A stretch of DNA of 64,000 nt from Chryseobacterium luteum (GTDB taxonomy: Bacteria > Bacteroidota > Bacteroidia > Flavobacteriales > Weeksellaceae). Shown here piece after piece: positions 52,357-59,461 of the stretch (the first letter of the stretch is position 1; the number at the start of each line of letters is the position of its first letter). The translations under genes and the position numbers were made by a program. The stretch is taken from assembly GCF_000737785.1 (NCBI RefSeq), contig NZ_JPRO01000004.1:1-64000 (forward strand), given 5' to 3'. The notes below the pieces were generated by a model that did not search any database, was not told where the DNA came from, and worked only from the letters and a program-made list of their open reading frames with translations.

Positions 52357-53652
52357 TTAATTATTAATCATAAAATAACTGGCTAATGCATGAGATTGTT
52401 GTTGGTCTACTTTTCCGATGTACCTTAGAAACATACCCTCGGATTTGTGACCAGTCGCAGTCATTAACAAAGGGGTTGGTATTTTACCATAATTATTACT
52501 TGCAAAGCTCCTTCTTCCGATGTGACTTGTCACAAGCTCATGTTTTGGATAATTGGCAAAGACTTTCCTTTTACCTTTTTCAACTCCTCCATAACAAACC
52601 TCAGTAATTCCCGCATCTTTACAAACAGTTTTCACTAATTTGTTGTACTTGTCTTCGTCATATTTGGGCGGAAATTGAAAACCTCTTTTATTGAGTATAT
52701 CCAAAATCTTCGGGTGAACAGGCAAATGTAACACATGATCTGTTTTATCTTGGGTGAAGTTTAAAAAGTAGCCTTCTTGCTCATTTTCAAGCTTTTCTTT
52801 AGTAAGCATTTCTACATTAAACCTCATAAAGTCCGATATTCTTTGCCCACTGAAAACCGAGACTAATAACCAATCACGGACATTGTATAAGTCGGAATCT
52901 TCAAAATTGTGTCTTTCAATAGCTTCTAATTCAGCAGGTGTTAAGATTTGAAAAATGGCCTTTTCTTCTTTTGACTTCACCAACTTAATTTGAGAATGTA
53001 GTTTAACACCATTTCTCTCAGCTTGATAAGCTATAATTCTCAATAGCCTAAGATTTGCAAATGTGTAATTCTTTGAGTACCTCATCACTTCATAGCAATA
53101 CTTCTCAAAGTCAACCTTAAACTTCATATTAATTTCGCTGAATTTTAAAACTTTCTTCTTATTATTCTTCAAAAATTTCTCAACAATCACTTTAACACAG
53201 TTGATTCTTGTTATATAACTTTTTGAAATTTCGTGTTTCTTTTGCTCTATGAAGACAGCACAGAATGACACAAAATCATCTGGAACAGTATTTTCCACTA
53301 CAACAGGGGGATTAATCACGCTTTTCAACCATTCTGTATTAAATTCTACCTCTTCAGCTTCTTTAAAGGCTTTATCAATCTTTTTAGCCAAGTCTTGAAG
53401 CCTTTCGTTTACTACTTGACTCTCTACAAACAAGGCTCTTGTTGCCCCGTCTCTCTTCTCAACCAATTTACCTTTTTGCTCAACGAAAAATCTCTCTTTC
53501 ATCATTCCATTATCACCATCCCAATGGGAAGCAATACATGTTTCTTTAGTTGCTATTTTAAGGTCGAACGCTCGACCATTGCTTACGCGTACATAAATAG
53601 GCGTAATTACTTCGCCAGACTTGTGTCTGACAAAAAATTTTGTCTTTAACAT
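52357..53652 (-). CDS. Tyrosine integrase
   Basis: The 431-residue protein has an N-terminal arm-binding domain (residues 1-110), a SAM-like core-binding domain (120-225) and a catalytic domain with the full set. These are R271 (SGQRISD), K303, H377-x-x-R380 (HIGRRSF), H402 (GHKSE) and nucleophile Y411 (RYIG). It belongs to the Bacteroidota phage/ICE integrase group. It catalyses integration and excision of the element, whose right end lies about 320 bp upstream of its start. It has its own consensus promoter. Confidence 0.95.
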   Translation of the reverse strand: MLKTKFFVRHKSGEVITPIYVRVSNGRAFDLKIATKETCIASHWDGDNGMMKERFFVEQKGKLVEKRDGATRALFVESQVVNERLQDLAKKIDKAFKEAEEVEFNTEWLKSVINPPVVVENTVPDDFVSFCAVFIEQKKHEISKSYITRINCVKVIVEKFLKNNKKKVLKFSEINMKFKVDFEKYCYEVMRYSKNYTFANLRLLRIIAYQAERNGVKLHSQIKLVKSKEEKAIFQILTPAELEAIERHNFEDSDLYNVRDWLLVSVFSGQRISDFMRFNVEMLTKEKLENEQEGYFLNFTQDKTDHVLHLPVHPKILDILNKRGFQFPPKYDEDKYNKLVKTVCKDAGITEVCYGGVEKGKRKVFANYPKHELVTSHIGRRSFASNNYGKIPTPLLMTATGHKSEGMFLRYIGKVDQQQSHALASYFMINN

Positions 53653-53701
53653 AAATTATTTGGATTAAATGTTAGTATTACCTCAAGCTTTTTGAGGAGT
53701 G

Positions 53702-53733
53702 CAAAGATACGAAAATTCTCACAATCGGACAAA
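53702..53733 (-). promoter_or_regulatory. Integrase promoter
   Basis: On the minus strand, TTTG (53730-53733) and TATCTTTG (53702-53709) are 20 bp apart, a full Bacteroidota consensus. It predicts a leader of about 40 nt. Confidence 0.75.
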
Positions 53734-53812
53734 TTGTCACATGTTAAAATTTGGTTAAATAAAATTAATTTCATATAATACGAGCAGATTCAAAAATTCA
53801 GCGTCAGATTTG

Positions 53813-53831
53813 TTCCGACATCTTTCCGACA
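53813..53831 (+). repeat. Direct repeat near right end (partner at 32967-32985)
   Basis: TTCCGACATCTTTCCGACA differs at one position from the left-end copy. It lies between the integrase promoter and the right boundary repeat. Confidence 0.45.
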
Positions 53832-53893
53832 TTTAAGAAATTCAATGAAAAAAATTGAAGTTTTTAGACGTAAATACGAAATGTAACAAAACA

Positions 53894-53946
53894 GAAAACC
53901 CCTGAAAAGAGCCGTTATTACACGAAACTCGTTTCAAGGGTTTTCA
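53894..53946. other. Hairpin near the right end of the element
   Basis: GAAAACCCCT (53894-53903) pairs with AGGGGTTTTC (53937-53946), with a smaller GAAACTCGTTTC palindrome inside. It may be a terminator shielding the element end. Confidence 0.45.
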
Positions 53947-53973
53947 TTTGATTTCAAGCGCACCAGTATCTTC

Positions 53974-53993
53974 GAAACAGCCCGAGCCTTTTT
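53974..53993 (+). repeat. Right boundary inverted repeat of the integrated element
   Basis: GAAACAGCCCGAGCCTTTTT is the exact reverse complement of 32878-32897 and is followed by one more T. It looks like the right arm and T-run of the original transketolase terminator. Confidence 0.7.
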
Positions 53994-54086
53994 TAACCAC
54001 CCCGGCAAATCAAAGATTTGCCGGAGAGTAGCTATAGTACCAATTGTAATGTTTATCAATACTCTGTCATTTTACTGCTAATATTA

Positions 54087-54599
54087 TTACTGTGGTCTAT
54101 TGATAGGAATATCCATCACATCAAGAACCGGGTATAATATTTTTTCCAGGAATTCATCTTCTCTTATCCGGGATGCTTTGGAACCGGAAAAATAATTGCT
54201 GATCCTGTAGTTCTTTACAAACTGATTTCTTTTTTTACCGATCACATAATAATATGCTCCGCTCTCTTCATTAATGAAATAGGTCATTTCATCGAAGCTC
54301 ATGATTTTTGTGGTAATAAATAGTTTTCTGTAAATACATTTCTCTCTCTTGTCAAAAATATATTTTACAGGAACCCTAAAGATCAGATCAAACAGAAAAT
54401 AAACCATATAGACTCCCCATATAACGGAAGCAATGATAAAGGCTTTTTCAGCTATGATATTTCTGAAATAATACATAACCGGAACGGCAAGAATGCCGGC
54501 TCCCAACCACCATCTTAAGCCACGAAGGGAGCTGTAATCAGGCATAAAACTTATTTCGCTGCCATTTTCTTCAAATTGATATCGGGTTTTGGTATTCAT
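54087..54599 (-). CDS. Hypothetical membrane protein
   Basis: The 170-residue protein has two adjacent membrane helices (about residues 30-47 and 52-72) inside a soluble fold. FDKREKCIYRKLFITTKIMSFDEMTYFINEESGAYYYVIGKKRNQF suggests a PH-like/bacterial membrane-anchored domain. The ATG overlaps the stop of the upstream 154-residue gene by 4 nt, so the two are coupled. Function unknown. Confidence 0.6.
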   Translation of the reverse strand: MNTKTRYQFEENGSEISFMPDYSSLRGLRWWLGAGILAVPVMYYFRNIIAEKAFIIASVIWGVYMVYFLFDLIFRVPVKYIFDKREKCIYRKLFITTKIMSFDEMTYFINEESGAYYYVIGKKRNQFVKNYRISNYFSGSKASRIREDEFLEKILYPVLDVMDIPINRPQ

Positions 54600-55060
54600 C
54601 GCTGGTTTTCATTTAAGCGCATGATATCTTCAGTTTCGTTCACCATTTTTTGTATTGCTTTATGGTTAAGAGCCTGTCCTATCATGAATTTATGTTCTTT
54701 TCCATTGACCTCAAAATGAATATTCAGAAATACATTCATGGTAATGAATCCAAGATATTTAGTCGTTAAAACTTCAAAATTTGTAAAATCCTGGAAAGCA
54801 TAGGTTTTTGCGGGAACAAAAACACTGGGTTTGCAGGTAATGGTCTGCTGCTGCTGATCGATCACAAACTTTTTTGCAAAGAAATTAGCGATGATCAGGC
54901 CTCCGAAAGCAATCAGGAATAAGGCAAACAAAGGGAAATTATATTTATAGGCAAGTCCTGCAGCAATGAATAAAAGAATAACCAATACGGAAAGAAATAC
55001 CGGCTGGTTTTTAAAAATAAAAAGGTTTCCGTCTTTTTTGTAAAATTGATAGATGTTCAT
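54596..55060 (-). CDS. Hypothetical membrane protein
   Basis: The 154-residue protein has two membrane helices (about residues 22-38 and 42-60). A soluble part with FVIDQQQQTITCKPSVFVPAKTYAFQDFTNFEVLTTKYLGFITMNVFLNIHFEVNGKEHKFM follows. The layout is like the coupled downstream gene, and they may be distant paralogues or partners. No named family recognised. Confidence 0.6.
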   Translation of the reverse strand: MNIYQFYKKDGNLFIFKNQPVFLSVLVILLFIAAGLAYKYNFPLFALFLIAFGGLIIANFFAKKFVIDQQQQTITCKPSVFVPAKTYAFQDFTNFEVLTTKYLGFITMNVFLNIHFEVNGKEHKFMIGQALNHKAIQKMVNETEDIMRLNENQR

Positions 55061-55094
55061 AATGAATAGTGATTTATTTTAATATATAGTTATT

Positions 55095-55649
55095 TTATCC
55101 GGATGTGTAACGTGTTGCGATGTCATCATCACTAATGGTTTTGAAAGTATTCAGGTCCGTTCTAAAGTATGTGTCATGAATTGAAAAATAGGCATCTGCC
55201 CGACTTTCTGTCTGTGCCGAGGCTTTTTTCCAGCAGTCAAAGAACCAGTTTTCAAACAGTTCATATTTTTCATCATTATACTCGTCCCAGAGGTCATGAA
55301 AGTCGTCATCTTCCTCATGGTGATACTGAAAACCGGAGGCTGTCATCCATATTTTTTCCGGCAGAAAAGAATTCCAATTGCTGTTTCCGGCAGACTTTTC
55401 TTTCTTTTGACTTGTCAGGGTTACTGTATGTGTAATGATTTCTCCTTTTTCATCTACGGCCCAAACCATGATATCCAAATAATCGTACTCATATTCAAAA
55501 TACAGAGATTTGATATCCTTCTTATTCTTCCCGTCAAAATAATCCAGATTTTCACCCTTTAGAAGCAGGGCAAGGTGTTCAATAATTTGTACACTTGATT
55601 GTTTAAGATACTTTTTTAATTCAACATTCAGGGGCTTGAGGCTTTCCAT
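55095..55649 (-). CDS. Hypothetical cytosolic protein
   Basis: The 184-residue acidic soluble protein, rich in Asp, Glu and Tyr (YFEYEYDYLDIMVWAVDEKGE, HHEEDDDFHDLWDEYNDEKYELFENWFFDCWKKA), has no signal peptide. The composition resembles SUKH or DUF-type immunity proteins, but that is only a resemblance. It precedes the two membrane protein genes on the same strand, 34 bp upstream, and may share their transcript. Confidence 0.6.
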   Translation of the reverse strand: MESLKPLNVELKKYLKQSSVQIIEHLALLLKGENLDYFDGKNKKDIKSLYFEYEYDYLDIMVWAVDEKGEIITHTVTLTSQKKEKSAGNSNWNSFLPEKIWMTASGFQYHHEEDDDFHDLWDEYNDEKYELFENWFFDCWKKASAQTESRADAYFSIHDTYFRTDLNTFKTISDDDIATRYTSG

Positions 55650-55694
55650 ACAATCATCTTTTTCATTAGAGGATTAAAAAATCGACACAAAAAT

Positions 55695-55749
55695 AGTCCA
55701 AAAATACAAGCCTGACCAGCATTTCAGGCAGTTTTTGCATTTTTGGACT
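55695..55749. other. Nested palindrome in the gap before the peptide cluster
   Basis: AGTCCAAAAAT (55695-55705) pairs with ATTTTTGGACT (55739-55749). Inside, GCCTGA (55710-55715) pairs with TCAGGC (55724-55729) and is followed by AGTTTTTGC. It may be a terminator or a small insertion; no plus-strand gene precedes it. The rest of 55750-55959 is AT-rich with nothing recognised. Confidence 0.45.
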
Positions 55750-55959
55750 TAATATTTTATTGTACAATAGAAAATATTACGATTTATTTTATTCTTAATT
55801 GATATTTTACTTTATATAATCAGGTGCTCTTTTATGCTTTTAAAGAGTATTTAGCTTCTGTTTAAATTCTCATTATGTTGTTGTATGCCGTATGTACAAA
55901 CCAAAAAAACCTACAATAAGATTACAATTTTGTCCCAATTAAGTGATGTAAAAAATTAA

Positions 55960-55983
55960 TAGTTTTGAAACATCAACGTTGAT
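55960..55983 (+). promoter_or_regulatory. Candidate promoter and operator of the peptide cluster
   Basis: TAGTTTTG (55960-55967) is an exact TAnnTTTG box, and a perfect 12-bp palindrome ATCAACGTTGAT (55972-55983) lies where the transcript would start. The nearest upstream TTG (55930-55932) is 27 bp away, longer than usual. The predicted leader is over 110 nt and contains the hairpin AAACCC/GGGTTT (56041-56058). Confidence 0.4.
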
Positions 55984-56097
55984 TGAAAATTTGACATTTC
56001 GCCTGTAAGTGTACAGTATGGGATGGAATGAAGAATGGTAAAACCCATGTCAGGGTTTGTATGGCAACACAAATATTAATTAAAAAATTATTCAATT

Positions 56098-56301
56098 ATG
56101 AAAAAGCTTCAAGGAATGAAGAACGGTTTTTCTTCATTAGAAAACAAAAAGATGAACAATCTGGGAACAATTACCGGAGGAAGTGGTACCTCACGAACTT
56201 CAAATCAGACACTATGTGGCCCCAACTGTTCTGATACGGAATATTATAAAGATGGCGCAAAGACTATGACATTATATATTGACGGTCCTAATCCAGCTTA
56301 A
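56098..56301 (+). CDS. Grasp-with-spasm system precursor peptide
   Basis: The 67-residue protein has a leader (1-28) that is basic then FSSLENKKMNNLGTITGG. It ends in a double glycine, the usual cleavage site for C39-type leader peptidases. The 39-residue core begins SGTSRTSNQTLCGPNCSD and ends in TLYIDGPNPA. It has two cysteines (C40, C44) and many Thr, Ser, Asp, Glu and Lys, as needed for ester or amide crosslinks made by an ATP-grasp ligase. A clear terminator follows, then the maturase genes. A longer overlapping frame from 56028 was not preferred, as it lacks these features. Confidence 0.8.
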   Translation: MKKLQGMKNGFSSLENKKMNNLGTITGGSGTSRTSNQTLCGPNCSDTEYYKDGAKTMTLYIDGPNPA

Positions 56302-56311
56302 ATTTAAAATG

Positions 56312-56340
56312 AACAGGGCAGTTGCTAAAACAGCCCTGTT
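56312..56340 (+). terminator. Terminator/attenuator after the precursor gene
   Basis: AACAGGGC (56312-56319) pairs with GCCCTGTT (56333-56340) and is followed by CTATTACTTT. A weak T-run suggests partial readthrough into the maturase genes. Confidence 0.7.
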
Positions 56341-56409
56341 CTATTACTTTAAAACGGAAAAAAGCATATCCTACAATCTATAGCTTTCAAATATACCTTC
56401 TTCACAAAT

Positions 56410-57303
56410 ATGAAACAAAATCAAAACATCAAATATATAGTGAGCTCTTTAATTATATGCTTTTTCTTTTACTGCTGTAAAAGCAAAGATTATATTGCAT
56501 ACTATAATAAGGTGAACGAAATCGACAGCATCTACAGGATGGCAAAGCAGCCTGAAAAAGCAGCAGATCTGTATCATAAGCTATTCAGAAAATACCGTCC
56601 ACTCAACCAGGAACGGATTGAAGAGTATGAGACCTATATCAGGATTTCCGACAGATACCATAAAAATTTCGGAGGAAAGAAAAGTCTTTACCGTCTGATT
56701 CCCCTGATTGCTCCCTACTGGAGGTATAAAAAAGAAGATCCTAAATTCATTAAACTTTATAAAAAATACGGAATAGACAGCCTGAGCATGGAACAGAAAG
56801 TTGCCCAATGGGATAAAAGCCTAAACAAAAAACTGATAGACTCTTTTGTGATAGCATTTGAACGTGACCAATATGGAGATCGCCTTAATAATTCTGATCG
56901 TGTTGAAAATGATCTGAAAAATGCTGAACTATTGAAATGGACTTTTGAGAATCACGGCTTTCCTTCCATGCAGAAAATAGGTCTCTACTATAAGGATGCT
57001 TTTATGCCAATGAGTGTATTATTACTACATATGGCAGATTATGATGAATATCACCCTTATTTCAAAACTAAAATACTGGAATATATAAAGTCCGGTGAGT
57101 GCTCTCCACGAGATTATGCTGCTATGATGGACAGGAATAATCTGCATCATAAAACTCCTTATCCCTACGGTGTTTATCAGGGATATCAAAATATAAAAGA
57201 TTCAGCACAGGTAAACCGGAACAGGAAAAGTATTGGTCTTCCAAGCTTAAAATATCGAAACAAATTAGCAAAAGATCAGGCAGACAGCCTAAGAAACAAA
57301 TGA
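56410..57303 (+). CDS. DUF6624-like lipoprotein of the peptide cluster, copy 1
   Basis: The 297-residue protein has a signal ending FFYCCKSK (cysteines at about 22-23), a likely lipobox. The C-terminal half matches DUF6624 as I know it: NAELLKWTFENHGFPSMQKIG, then SVLLLHMADYDEYHPYFKTKILEYIKSGECSPRDYAAMMDRN, then YGVYQGY and VNRNRKSIGLPSL. The N-terminal half (LFRKYRP...ERIEEYETYI) is shared with the paralogue at 59462. Its stop overlaps the ATP-grasp start by 4 nt, tying it to the maturation system. The role is unknown. Confidence 0.7.
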   Translation: MKQNQNIKYIVSSLIICFFFYCCKSKDYIAYYNKVNEIDSIYRMAKQPEKAADLYHKLFRKYRPLNQERIEEYETYIRISDRYHKNFGGKKSLYRLIPLIAPYWRYKKEDPKFIKLYKKYGIDSLSMEQKVAQWDKSLNKKLIDSFVIAFERDQYGDRLNNSDRVENDLKNAELLKWTFENHGFPSMQKIGLYYKDAFMPMSVLLLHMADYDEYHPYFKTKILEYIKSGECSPRDYAAMMDRNNLHHKTPYPYGVYQGYQNIKDSAQVNRNRKSIGLPSLKYRNKLAKDQADSLRNK

Positions 57304-58202
57304 TACTGATACTTTCCAACAATAACGACAGAACAACGATAGAAGTTATACGGTGGCTGGCAGCTCTCAACAAAAACTTTATTCTTGTGAATGATGATGA
57401 ATTTTTTGAAATTAAAGTTGATAAAAAACGCATCCTTCTTCAAAGCCAAAAGAACCGTTTCTTTCTTGATGAGATAAAAAGCGTATGGTACAGAAGAGGA
57501 GGTATGCAGTTTAAACGTTTCCGGTACAGCCATGAGTCTATTAATATTTATATGAATGAAGCCCAGCATTGGCTGGAAGATTATATACTGCGGACTTTAG
57601 AATCCAAAAGGCACGTCAACAAACAAAGCAACAGCATTGTCAATAAGCTTTTGGTATTAGAATATGCGAAAAAAACAGGATTCCACGTCCCTGAATATTT
57701 TCTGGCCGAAAATACAGATGAAATTATTTTGGATAGGACCATCACAAAGTCAATCACAGGAAACGTGATAATAGACCGGATATCTGAAAACATGGATGGA
57801 ATTATGTATACAACCATTGTGGAAGAAAAGGAAAAAGAGGAGTTCTTTATCTCTTTTTTTCAGGAAAAAATAGAAAAGGATTTTGAGATCAGAACTTTTT
57901 ATTTGAATGGTGAATGTTTCTCCATGGCTATTTTTTCACAAAATGATGATCAGACCAAAACAGATTTCAGAAAATACAATGATGAAAAACCCAATAGAAA
58001 TATCAGGTACAATCTTCCGAAAGAGATAGAATTTAAGATTCAAAAGCTGATGGAAATACTGGATCTTAATTGTGGTTCTTTAGATTTTATCAAGAGTGGA
58101 GATGTGTACTACTTCTTAGAGGTTAATCCTGTAGGACAGTTTGCTAATGTAGCCTATCATTGTAATTATCCCTTATTTAAAAAAATTGCAGATTATTTAT
58201 GA
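57300..58202 (+). CDS. Grasp-with-spasm system ATP-grasp peptide maturase
   Basis: The 300-residue protein has an MvdD/GwsG-like ATP-grasp fold. It opens ILILSNNNDRTTIEVIRWL, has the conserved SVWYRRGG (about residue 62), then the central domain with GNVIIDRIS. The Mg-ATP site has FEIRTFYLNGE, FRKYND, LNCGSLDFIKSGDVYYFLEVNPVGQF (Asp, Glu and Asn ligands). It activates side-chain carboxylates with ATP and joins them to hydroxyl or amine side chains in the precursor core. It is coupled by 4-nt overlaps to both neighbours. Confidence 0.9.
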   Translation: MILILSNNNDRTTIEVIRWLAALNKNFILVNDDEFFEIKVDKKRILLQSQKNRFFLDEIKSVWYRRGGMQFKRFRYSHESINIYMNEAQHWLEDYILRTLESKRHVNKQSNSIVNKLLVLEYAKKTGFHVPEYFLAENTDEIILDRTITKSITGNVIIDRISENMDGIMYTTIVEEKEKEEFFISFFQEKIEKDFEIRTFYLNGECFSMAIFSQNDDQTKTDFRKYNDEKPNRNIRYNLPKEIEFKIQKLMEILDLNCGSLDFIKSGDVYYFLEVNPVGQFANVAYHCNYPLFKKIADYL

Positions 58203-58381
58203 AAAAAAATTTTGGAGAAAAATATAAACTCCCCTTATCATTTAAACAAATGGAATATTTTAAACATAAAAACTCTAACAAAATAGACAGCAACACAATA
58301 TGTGTATTAAAAAGTGAAAAATACCAAAGTGACTTTTATGTAAGAGAAAAACCTGTAAAATCACTGTTCCGGTTGTTATGA
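58199..58381 (+). CDS. Unrecognised 60-residue protein inside the maturase operon
   Basis: The very basic small protein (many Lys, start MKKNFGEKYKLPLSFKQMEYFKHKN, end KPVKSLFRLL) has one cysteine, no signal peptide and no double glycine. Its start overlaps the ATP-grasp stop (ATGA) and its stop overlaps the SPASM gene start (ATGA), so it is translated as part of the chain. I do not recognise a family. It could be an accessory or a precursor-binding partner; a second precursor is less likely without a leader motif. Confidence 0.65.
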   Translation: MKKNFGEKYKLPLSFKQMEYFKHKNSNKIDSNTICVLKSEKYQSDFYVREKPVKSLFRLL

Positions 58382-59397
58382 GATATTTCAATTTGTTTTC
58401 AAATATATTGGTTACAAAAGGAGTAAGCAGAATTTTGATATCCGATCTTCAAAGGAATATCTCTGAACTCTATCCTTTAGAATTATATGATATCATAGAA
58501 AAATTAAAAGAGTATTCTGTAGAGAATATCATAGAATATTATGACGAAGAATCTGCAGATATAGTCAAGGAATACATCAATATTTTAGTAGAAAAAGAAT
58601 ACGGATTTATTACAGAAAACAATTGGGATAAAAATTTTCCGCCTCTTAGCTATGAATATGATGAACCCAGCATGATAACAGAGATTTTTATAGAATTATC
58701 AGAAATTTCTGTATTGAAAAAAATAAAGGAGTCAATAGAAAATCTCAGAATAAAACATTTGGTTCTTTACAGCGAAAAAACTTTTACCGCAGAGGATCTC
58801 ATACAGATCGATCAAATATTCACCACGTCCGTTTTATCCGGTATAGAAATTTTTTCTTTATTCCATAAGGATATAGATAAGCCTTTTATAAATAAGCTTC
58901 ATCAGAATACGGAAAGAATATACAATCTCGTTTTTTACAGTTGCGGGAAAAAGCCTTTCAAAGTAAAGGATGAATTCAGATTCAACTTACATTTTATTGA
59001 AGAAGAAATGAAAATCTCCTCTTGCGGAAAAGTAGATCTGAAATATTTCAATACCAATATCTCAAAAGTATCAGAGGCTATAAATTATAATTCCTGTCTC
59101 CACAAAAAAATAGGAATCGATATAAACGGCAACATCAAGAATTGTCCTTTAATGGCTGACGATTTTGGGAACATCAATAATACAAGTCTTGAAAATGCTT
59201 TGACAGACCCTAGATTCAGGAAGTACTGGAATGTAACCAAAGATAATATAGAAATATGTAAAGACTGTGAATTCAGGTATATCTGTACAGATTGCAGAGC
59301 TTATACCGAACGCAGCCATATCAACAGCGAAGGACTGGACACCTCCAGACCCCTGAAATGCGGTTATGATCCTTACACAGGGAAATGGGAAACATAG
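58378..59397 (+). CDS. Grasp-with-spasm system SPASM-domain peptide maturase
   Basis: The 339-residue protein has a C-terminal SPASM domain with cysteines at 240, 256, 294, 297, 303, 306 and 328. The motifs are SCLHKKIGIDINGNIKNCPL and CKDCEFRYICTDC...CGYDPYTGKWE. The N-terminal 230 residues resemble a degenerate radical SAM barrel, but the first cysteine is at 189, so no CxxxCxxC cluster site exists. It probably binds the auxiliary cluster(s) and the precursor rather than S-adenosylmethionine. It starts inside the previous gene's stop and lies 64 bp before the second lipoprotein. Confidence 0.88.
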   Translation: MRYFNLFSNILVTKGVSRILISDLQRNISELYPLELYDIIEKLKEYSVENIIEYYDEESADIVKEYINILVEKEYGFITENNWDKNFPPLSYEYDEPSMITEIFIELSEISVLKKIKESIENLRIKHLVLYSEKTFTAEDLIQIDQIFTTSVLSGIEIFSLFHKDIDKPFINKLHQNTERIYNLVFYSCGKKPFKVKDEFRFNLHFIEEEMKISSCGKVDLKYFNTNISKVSEAINYNSCLHKKIGIDINGNIKNCPLMADDFGNINNTSLENALTDPRFRKYWNVTKDNIEICKDCEFRYICTDCRAYTERSHINSEGLDTSRPLKCGYDPYTGKWET

Positions 59398-59461
59398 AGC
59401 AAAAACCCTTTAAAACAAAAGGCTGTACGTTTTTATAAAAGCATATACATAAACTCAGGGC

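Larger units (their letters stand above)
32898..53973. mobile_element. Integrated mobile element (about 21 kb)
   Basis: The region between the 20-bp boundary inverted repeats is more AT-rich than its flanks. It carries a tyrosine integrase, an HTH/excisionase-like protein, a serine recombinase, ArdA, a restriction-modification pair and a toxin operon. No conjugation (tra) or phage structural genes are visible, so it is probably a mobilisable or satellite-type genomic island. Exact ends are inferred. Confidence 0.7.

Noticed and set aside
33019..53710. TGCAAAGATAC at 33019-33029 and 53700-53710 as att direct repeats
   Set aside because: The right copy is the integrase -7 promoter box, and this word is common in Bacteroidota promoters, so a chance match is likely. 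The boundary inverted repeats fit better.
56028..56234. A 68-residue frame overlapping the precursor gene
   Set aside because: It lacks a GG leader and its end lies inside the precursor core in another frame.
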